Shown: positions 59,579 to 64,000 of the stretch, one piece after another
Numbering within the stretch: position 1 is the first letter of the stretch
Layout of the letters: each line of letters opens with the position of its first letter
From: DASXHD01 sp038239005
GTDB taxonomy: Bacteria; Myxococcota_A; Polyangia; Polyangiales; Polyangiaceae
NCBI GenBank assembly: GCA_038239005.1
Contig: JBBSFE010000018.1
Location: 1-64,000, forward strand
DNA: 64,000 nucleotides
Direction: 5' to 3'
Program-made: the position numbers and the translations under genes
Notes under the pieces: generated by a model
What the model saw: the letters and a program-made list of their open reading frames with translations, nothing else
Databases searched by the model: none
What the model was told of the DNA's origin: nothing

Positions 59579-60748
59579 TCACTGGCCATATTCGGGAAGT
59601 GAGAAATCCGTCGCGGCGTCCTTGACGAGGCGCTCGAAGAAACCGAGAAGCGGGCGCGTCGTCATGGCCCAGTACATGAAGTTGCGCAGCGCGAGACCGA
59701 TGCGCGTGCGCGGCGCGAAGAACATGCCCGCGTTCTTCGCACCCTTCTAACAGCGTGTCGCGTACGGGCGCATGTGGGCCTCGTATTGCGCGAACGCTTG
59801 GGTGTGGTCCGGCGTTTTCGCGAGCTCACCCGCGAGCACGTACGCACCGACGATCGCAAGCGAGCTGCCTTGCCCTCCAAGCGTCCCGCCGTATGCGGCG
59901 TCTCCGAGAAGGACGACGCGCCCTTTCGCATATCGCTGCGTGCGAACGCTCGCGATCGCATCGACGTAGAGATCGCTCGCGCCATCGAGAGCGTCGAGAA
60001 CGCGCGAGACCTTCCAGCGCATGCCTTCGAACGTCGTTCGGAGCATGGCGCGCTGTAGCTCCATGTCGGGGCGCTCGGGGCCGAAGGCTCCGCCTGCGTA
60101 TACGAGCAGCGCGCGCGCGTGGCCGACCATCGTCACGCCAATGAACACGCCACGACCGGGCGTCGTATAGAGAACGGCACCGCGATCGACGCCGAACGAA
60201 TCCGGAAGCGCGAAGGTCGCGACGCGGTAGCCGTGGTGCTCGAGGGTTGCCGTTCCATCATCGAATGCGAGTGCGCGCACTCCCGAGTGAAGCCCGTCCG
60301 CGCCGACGACGATGTCGAATGTGCGCGACTCGCCAGACGCGAACGTGACGAGGACGCCATCGGAGCGCTCGTCGAGGCCGACGATGTGATCGCCGAGTCG
60401 ATAGTCCGTGTCACGCGTGCGTTCGTAGAGAAGGCGGCAGAGATCACCTCGCAGGATCTCCACGTCGCCTGCGGTCATCACGGCCGGAAGGACCGCCGCG
60501 CAAACGCCGTTTGGCTTGAGCATCACGAGATCACCCGGCGTCGTTCGGTGGGCGCAAATGGGTTCCCACATGTCCATGCGATCGAGCACCGCGCGGTGCA
60601 CGGGTCCGCGAAAGTCGACGGCTTGTCCTCCGACTCGAAGCTCCGATGCGCGTTCGACAATCGTGCAGTGGTCCCCGCGTCGACCGAGCCAATAGGCGAG
60701 CGCGGGTCCTGCGATGCCTGCTCCCGAAATGAGCACTCTCCTCGTCAT
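59579..60748 (-). pseudogene. FAD-dependent monooxygenase interrupted by an amber codon
   Basis: The gene reads as a 333-residue FAD monooxygenase (GAGIAGPALAYWLGRRG, VGADGLHSGVR, GDAAYGGTLGGQGSS) until a TAG at 59747-59749. In the same frame, sequence continues for 55 codons as KGAKNAGMFFAPRTRIGL, then LRNFMYWAMTTRPLLG, and ends at TGA 59579-59581, matching the conserved C-terminus of the family. The intact product would be 389 residues, the usual length. TAG is one change from CAG (Gln). A strong AAGGAGG site precedes the start. Either a recent nonsense mutation, a sequencing error, or suppressed readthrough. Confidence 0.88.
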
Positions 60749-60764
60749 GTGGGGTCCTCCTTGG

Positions 60765-60802
60765 TGCGTATGCTGTACTGCAATATCGGTACATTGTACG
60801 CA
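60765..60802. promoter_or_regulatory. Candidate operator between monooxygenase and regulator
   Basis: Two 14-base arms (60765-60778 and 60789-60802) are inverted repeats matching at 11 of 14 positions, with a perfect TGTAC/GTACA inner pair around a 10-base spacer. The right arm contains TACAAT on the minus strand, a good -10 for the monooxygenase, so binding would block it. TATAAAT at 60831-60837 may be the -10 for the regulator gene. Confidence 0.6.
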
Positions 60803-60868
60803 TCGGGCGCAAGTAGGCGCTAACTGAGGCTATAAATGACGCAGTTGTTCCATGTGTACTAATCGTCG

Positions 60869-61810
60869 ATGAGCACTAAGCTAGTACAGATGGTGCGTTC
60901 GACTCCGAAGCCCTATGAACAGATTGCCGCCGATCTTCGCCGCCAAATCGAACGCGGAGATCTCGCCGTGGGTGATCGAGTCCCTTCGACGCGCGCGATC
61001 GCGCGAAAGTGGAAGGTCGCGACGGCGACGGCTGCTCACGCGCTTCGTGAGCTCGTGGCGGCGGGTGATGTGCGTGCCGTTCCGCGCGTCGGCACGCTCG
61101 TCGCGAGTCCACGCGCTCGTGCGGTGGCTCAACGCGAGCGCACAGCGCGTGAGGGCGATCTCACGCGCGCGCGAATCGTCGACGCAGCGATCGCGCTCGC
61201 AGACGAAGAGGGCCTCGCAGCGCTGTCACTGCGCGGCGTTGCCTCGCGCGTTGGAGCGCCGGTCATGTCGCTCTATCGACACGTCGATGGCAAGGCTGCA
61301 CTGCTGCGCGCAATGACCGACGCCGCGTTTGCCGAGGAGACGCTGCCGAAAGTCGCACCGACCGGCTGGCGAGCGCGAATCGAATTGGCGGTGCGCGCCG
61401 AGTGGCGTGTGTTTCGGAAACATCCGTGGCTCGCACGTGTCGTGAACCTGACGCGTCCGGAGCCGCTACCCAACGCGCTCGCGTTCGCCGACTGGATCTT
61501 CGGCGCTCTCGCCATGACCGGTGCAGACGCCCTCACGCAAATGCGCGTGCACGTGATCCTCCACGGGTTCGTGCAGGGCCTCGCGGTGAACATCGAGTCG
61601 GAGGCCGACGCCGCGGGCGAAAGCGGCATGACGGACGACGAGTGGATGAACCAGCGCATGAGCGCCTTCGCCACGGCTGCTGCATCGGGCCGCTATCCGG
61701 CGTTCGCAACCGTGCTTCGCGATCTCGATGGAGGCTTCGACATCGACTTCGACGATTTGTTCGAGCGCGGCCTCACGGCCCTTCTCGATGGCTTCACCCG
61801 GCTGCTGTAG
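60869..61810 (+). CDS. GntR-TetR double-HTH regulator
   Basis: A 313-residue protein with two DNA-binding domains: a GntR winged helix (12-80: PYEQIAADLRRQIERGDLAVG, PSTRAIARKWKVATAT, RVGTLVAS) and a TetR helix-turn-helix (98-145: LSLRGVASRVGAPVMSLYRHV), then a TetR-type ligand domain (about 155-313). It is divergent from the monooxygenase with 120 bases between, so it probably represses that gene and itself and is released by a small ligand. Starts at 60869 or 60890. The combination is uncommon. Confidence 0.9.
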   Translation: MSTKLVQMVRSTPKPYEQIAADLRRQIERGDLAVGDRVPSTRAIARKWKVATATAAHALRELVAAGDVRAVPRVGTLVASPRARAVAQRERTAREGDLTRARIVDAAIALADEEGLAALSLRGVASRVGAPVMSLYRHVDGKAALLRAMTDAAFAEETLPKVAPTGWRARIELAVRAEWRVFRKHPWLARVVNLTRPEPLPNALAFADWIFGALAMTGADALTQMRVHVILHGFVQGLAVNIESEADAAGESGMTDDEWMNQRMSAFATAAASGRYPAFATVLRDLDGGFDIDFDDLFERGLTALLDGFTRLL

Positions 61811-61819
61811 GCTGCACCC

Positions 61820-62167
61820 GTGCGTTCCAAACGCGCCGCAATGTTGGTGTTGCTTCTGGCGTGCGAGCCGGTTGCGGTCGCGCCCGTTCAGCCCACGCCG
61901 GTTTCATCAGAGACGCAGCCCGAGCGCGGCGATGCGTGTCAACGAGACATCCCCGATTGTGAGGCAGCGTGCGCGCTTCGGGAGGTTCACCGCACCGCGC
62001 ATCTCGATTGGTTCGACCGTCGTTGCGCTGCAGTCGTCCTCGGAAAAAATCCCGATCGCATCGACGCTGCATCGACGGCACGACCCACGCCGCCCGCGAG
62101 CTGTGACCCGCCTTACATGATCGACGCTGAAGGCCACAAGAAGTGGAAACCGGAGTGCTTCGACTAA
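61820..62167 (+). CDS. Small lipoprotein
   Basis: A 115-residue predicted lipoprotein starting with GTG 61820, 9 bases after the regulator, with lipobox LLLAC (Cys15), a Pro/Val linker and six cysteines including DACQRDIPDCEAAC. Probably co-transcribed with the regulator. No known domain. Confidence 0.68.
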   Translation: MRSKRAAMLVLLLACEPVAVAPVQPTPVSSETQPERGDACQRDIPDCEAACALREVHRTAHLDWFDRRCAAVVLGKNPDRIDAASTARPTPPASCDPPYMIDAEGHKKWKPECFD

Positions 62168-62177
62168 AAGCTCACGG

Positions 62178-63005
62178 CTACGCGACGTCGAGGGACGCGC
62201 AGAGCGCGCGGACTTTCTCGCCGAGCCCGGTGTCTTTCGCGGATGGGGGCAAACGCGTTTCGTTGCGCCACCCACTGCCGAGCGCGTTTCCGAAGCACGA
62301 GCCGCTCTTCGATTCGAGGCCGGGCTCGGTCGCGACCCAGAGTGGTGTGCGCGCGCCTTGCTCGGGTGTGCGGAAAAAGAGCACGCCAATGCGCGAAAAG
62401 AAGAAGTTGTCGAGGCCGCGCATCCCTTCGGTGTTCACGAGTCCTGGCACGACCGCGAATGTGGAGACACCGCTGCCCTCGAGCTCCTTCGACATCTGCG
62501 CGGCGAGGAGCGCGCAAGCGTTCTTCGACTCGGAGTACACCGTGAAGCCGTCGTAGCTCGATTTCCGCGATGGCATGTCGGCGACGTCGAGCTTGTCGTG
62601 GTTGCCGCCCCAAAAGAAGATGACACGCGACGGCGCGGCAGCGCGCAGCTGTGGCTCGAGGTGCCGCGTGAGGATGTACGGCGCGAGCACGTTCGTTGCG
62701 AAGCACACATCGAGCCCATCGACAGTCTCGACGCGCGCTTTCGGAACCACGGCCGCATTGTGGATGAGGAGATCGAGCTTCGGCGCGCGCGCCGCGACTT
62801 CTCCGGCCATGCGAATGACGTCCTGACGCGAGTCGAGGTTGGCAACGACGGTCGACACGCGATCACTCGCCCATGCGGCCTTTTCCTTTGCGAGCTTGTC
62901 GACGCTGCGGCCGTGCGCGATGACCTCGTACCCCGCAGAGAGGAGGCCTTTGACGATCTCGCGGCCGATGCCCGATGTGGTTCCCGTGACGAGCGCTGTC
63001 TTCAT
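62178..63005 (-). CDS. Short-chain dehydrogenase/reductase
   Basis: A 275-residue SDR of the retinol-dehydrogenase-like type: VTGTTSGIG (6-14), HGRS after beta-2 (Arg suggests NADPH), HNAAVVP, and YSESKNA with the catalytic Tyr/Lys. The sequence after it (LVNTEGMRGLDNFFF) and the C-terminal extension match the group that acts on aliphatic or aromatic carbonyls. Divergent from the LysR gene, with 73 bases between, a standard target-regulator arrangement. Confidence 0.9.
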   Translation of the reverse strand: MKTALVTGTTSGIGREIVKGLLSAGYEVIAHGRSVDKLAKEKAAWASDRVSTVVANLDSRQDVIRMAGEVAARAPKLDLLIHNAAVVPKARVETVDGLDVCFATNVLAPYILTRHLEPQLRAAAPSRVIFFWGGNHDKLDVADMPSRKSSYDGFTVYSESKNACALLAAQMSKELEGSGVSTFAVVPGLVNTEGMRGLDNFFFSRIGVLFFRTPEQGARTPLWVATEPGLESKSGSCFGNALGSGWRNETRLPPSAKDTGLGEKVRALCASLDVA

Positions 63006-63078
63006 CGCTCCAACATAGCGATCAGACGCTGGTTGACCATAGAGGCAAAGTAAACATATCGTTGAGCAATAGTTGACG
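63006..63078. promoter_or_regulatory. SDR/LysR divergent control region
   Basis: Contains three GTTGA direct repeats (63032-63036, 63061-63065, 63072-63076), the first within TGGTTGACCA, a 4-bp-arm dyad. This fits a LysR binding region for both divergent genes; the classic T-N11-A site is not unique here. Confidence 0.4.
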
Positions 63079-63987
63079 ATGCGCGCGCTCGCTCCAAAGG
63101 TCCGATCCGACTTGTTTGCCGGCGTATTGCCGTTCGTGTGCACCGCCGAGCAGCGCAGCTTCGGGGGTGCAGCCGCGAGCCTCGGCGTGACGACGGCCGC
63201 AATCAGCAAAGCCGTGCGAAAGCTCGAAGACGGGCTCGGCGTGCGCCTGCTCGATCGCAGCTCGCGTGTCGTCGCCCTTACGCGCGAAGGCGAGGTGTTC
63301 CTCGCGCGGTGCCAGCCTGCGGTCGCGAGCGTGCGGGGTGCGCGTGAAGCGATGCAGAGCATCCAGCGCGAGCCTCACGGCGAAATCTCGGTGACGTTTC
63401 CGTTCATCCTCGCGCCGTTCGTGGTGTCGAATCTTCCGCGTCTCGCAACGCAGTATCCACGTCTCGCGTTTCGTTTCGATGTGAGCGATCGCGTCGCGCA
63501 CCTCGCCGCCGAAAGCTACGACGTCGCCATTCGCATGGGCGAGCTACCCGATTCGTCGCTCGTGTCGCGCCTCTTGCGGCGCACGAAGTGGGTGACGGTC
63601 GCTGCGCCGAGCTACGTCGCGCGTCGCGGCGAGCCGAAGAGCGTCGCCGATCTCGCGCAGCACGATTGCCTTCGCTTCGTCGGGCCAAACGGCAAGCCAA
63701 CGGACTGGACCTTCTCGGACGGCAAACGCACGCGCACTTGGCCCATGAAAGGCAGCTTGCTCATCGATCACGGCACCTCCTTGCTCGACGCAGCACGCGC
63801 CGGCTTGGGCATCTGTCAGGTGCTCGATTTCATGGTTGGCGATGCCATTCGCACCGGTGATTTCGTCGAGCTCCTCTCCAGCGCGTCGGCGAAGGGACCC
63901 GACGTGCGTGCGCTCACGACCGCGGCGCGCTCGAGCTCCGCAAACGTCCGCGCCTTCATCGCATTCGTCGTCGACGCACTCGAGTGA
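63079..63987 (+). CDS. LysR-family transcriptional regulator
   Basis: A 302-residue LTTR with an N-terminal winged helix (SFGGAAASLGVTTAAISKAVRKLEDGLGVRLLDRS) and an effector-binding domain (about 95-300: GEISVTFPFILAPFV, YDVAIRMGEL, GLGICQVLDFMV), close to the group that controls divergent oxidoreductases. ATG 63079 is chosen; TTG 63073 is possible. Probably regulates the SDR. Confidence 0.92.
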   Translation: MRALAPKVRSDLFAGVLPFVCTAEQRSFGGAAASLGVTTAAISKAVRKLEDGLGVRLLDRSSRVVALTREGEVFLARCQPAVASVRGAREAMQSIQREPHGEISVTFPFILAPFVVSNLPRLATQYPRLAFRFDVSDRVAHLAAESYDVAIRMGELPDSSLVSRLLRRTKWVTVAAPSYVARRGEPKSVADLAQHDCLRFVGPNGKPTDWTFSDGKRTRTWPMKGSLLIDHGTSLLDAARAGLGICQVLDFMVGDAIRTGDFVELLSSASAKGPDVRALTTAARSSSANVRAFIAFVVDALE

Positions 63988-64000
63988 GCCTAGTGCACCG

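Overview
The window is a gene-dense, high-GC stretch of bacterial chromosome. No gap between genes exceeds about 140 bases, and I see no rRNA, tRNA, CRISPR array or insertion sequence. The content points to a myxobacterium-like member of Myxococcota (probably class Polyangia): five Hanks-type Ser/Thr kinase-like proteins (one of them a likely pseudokinase), two FHA proteins, many predicted lipoproteins with Asp/Thr/Gly-rich linkers, proteins pairing TPRs with C-terminal membrane segments, and E. coli-type (long) argininosuccinate synthase. The species cannot be named from the sequence.

Layout. 1-182: hexamer repeat that may encode a Glu-Pro tail. 179-5938 (-): uracil-DNA glycosylase, aldehyde dehydrogenase, transglutaminase-like lipoprotein, YjbQ, esterase and a large lipoprotein. 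6077-9343 (+): an envelope disulfide operon (VKOR-thioredoxin fusion, OmpA-like protein, TlpA-like lipoprotein, outer-membrane protein). 9348-17227: FHA protein, apt, surE, prolyl oligopeptidase, lipoprotein, small winged-helix protein and a membrane-anchored MutS-like ATPase. 17245-25859: molybdenum cofactor region with moaB-moaD (+) facing a long overlapping (-) operon, lipoprotein-sctS/fliQ-epmA-moeA-moaC-two ArsA-like ATPases-moaE-modA-modB-modC. 26704-31282 (-): kinase cassette A. 31312-35186: bolA-argF-argH (-) divergent from argG (+). 35227-44454 (-): kinase cassette B (pseudokinase, kinase, TPR/polyQ membrane protein, Cys-rich lipoprotein) plus a 1249-residue PknK-like kinase-ATPase. 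44497-48902 (-): argJ fused to a degenerate argB domain, argC, a lipoprotein and an FHA-GGDEF protein. 48969-58897: TPR kinase, a pseudouridine synthase-methyltransferase fusion, lipoproteins and an ABC-F ATPase. 58958-63987: GST, a flavin monooxygenase broken by an amber codon with its divergent GntR-TetR regulator, and an SDR with a divergent LysR regulator.

How the genes work together. Ornithine and arginine synthesis is represented by argC, argJ, argF, argG and argH in two blocks separated by kinase cassette B. The only acetylglutamate-kinase-like domain has lost its catalytic lysines, so a functional argB must lie elsewhere if the pathway runs. Molybdate uptake (ModABC) and the later molybdopterin steps (MoaC, MoaD, MoaE, MoaB, MoeA) are together; moaA is absent here. 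The two kinase cassettes share an order of kinase, then exported TPR protein with two C-terminal membrane segments, then lipoprotein(s), with overlaps of 0-4 nt. They look like repeated copies of one envelope-signalling module and are my best candidate for an undescribed system.
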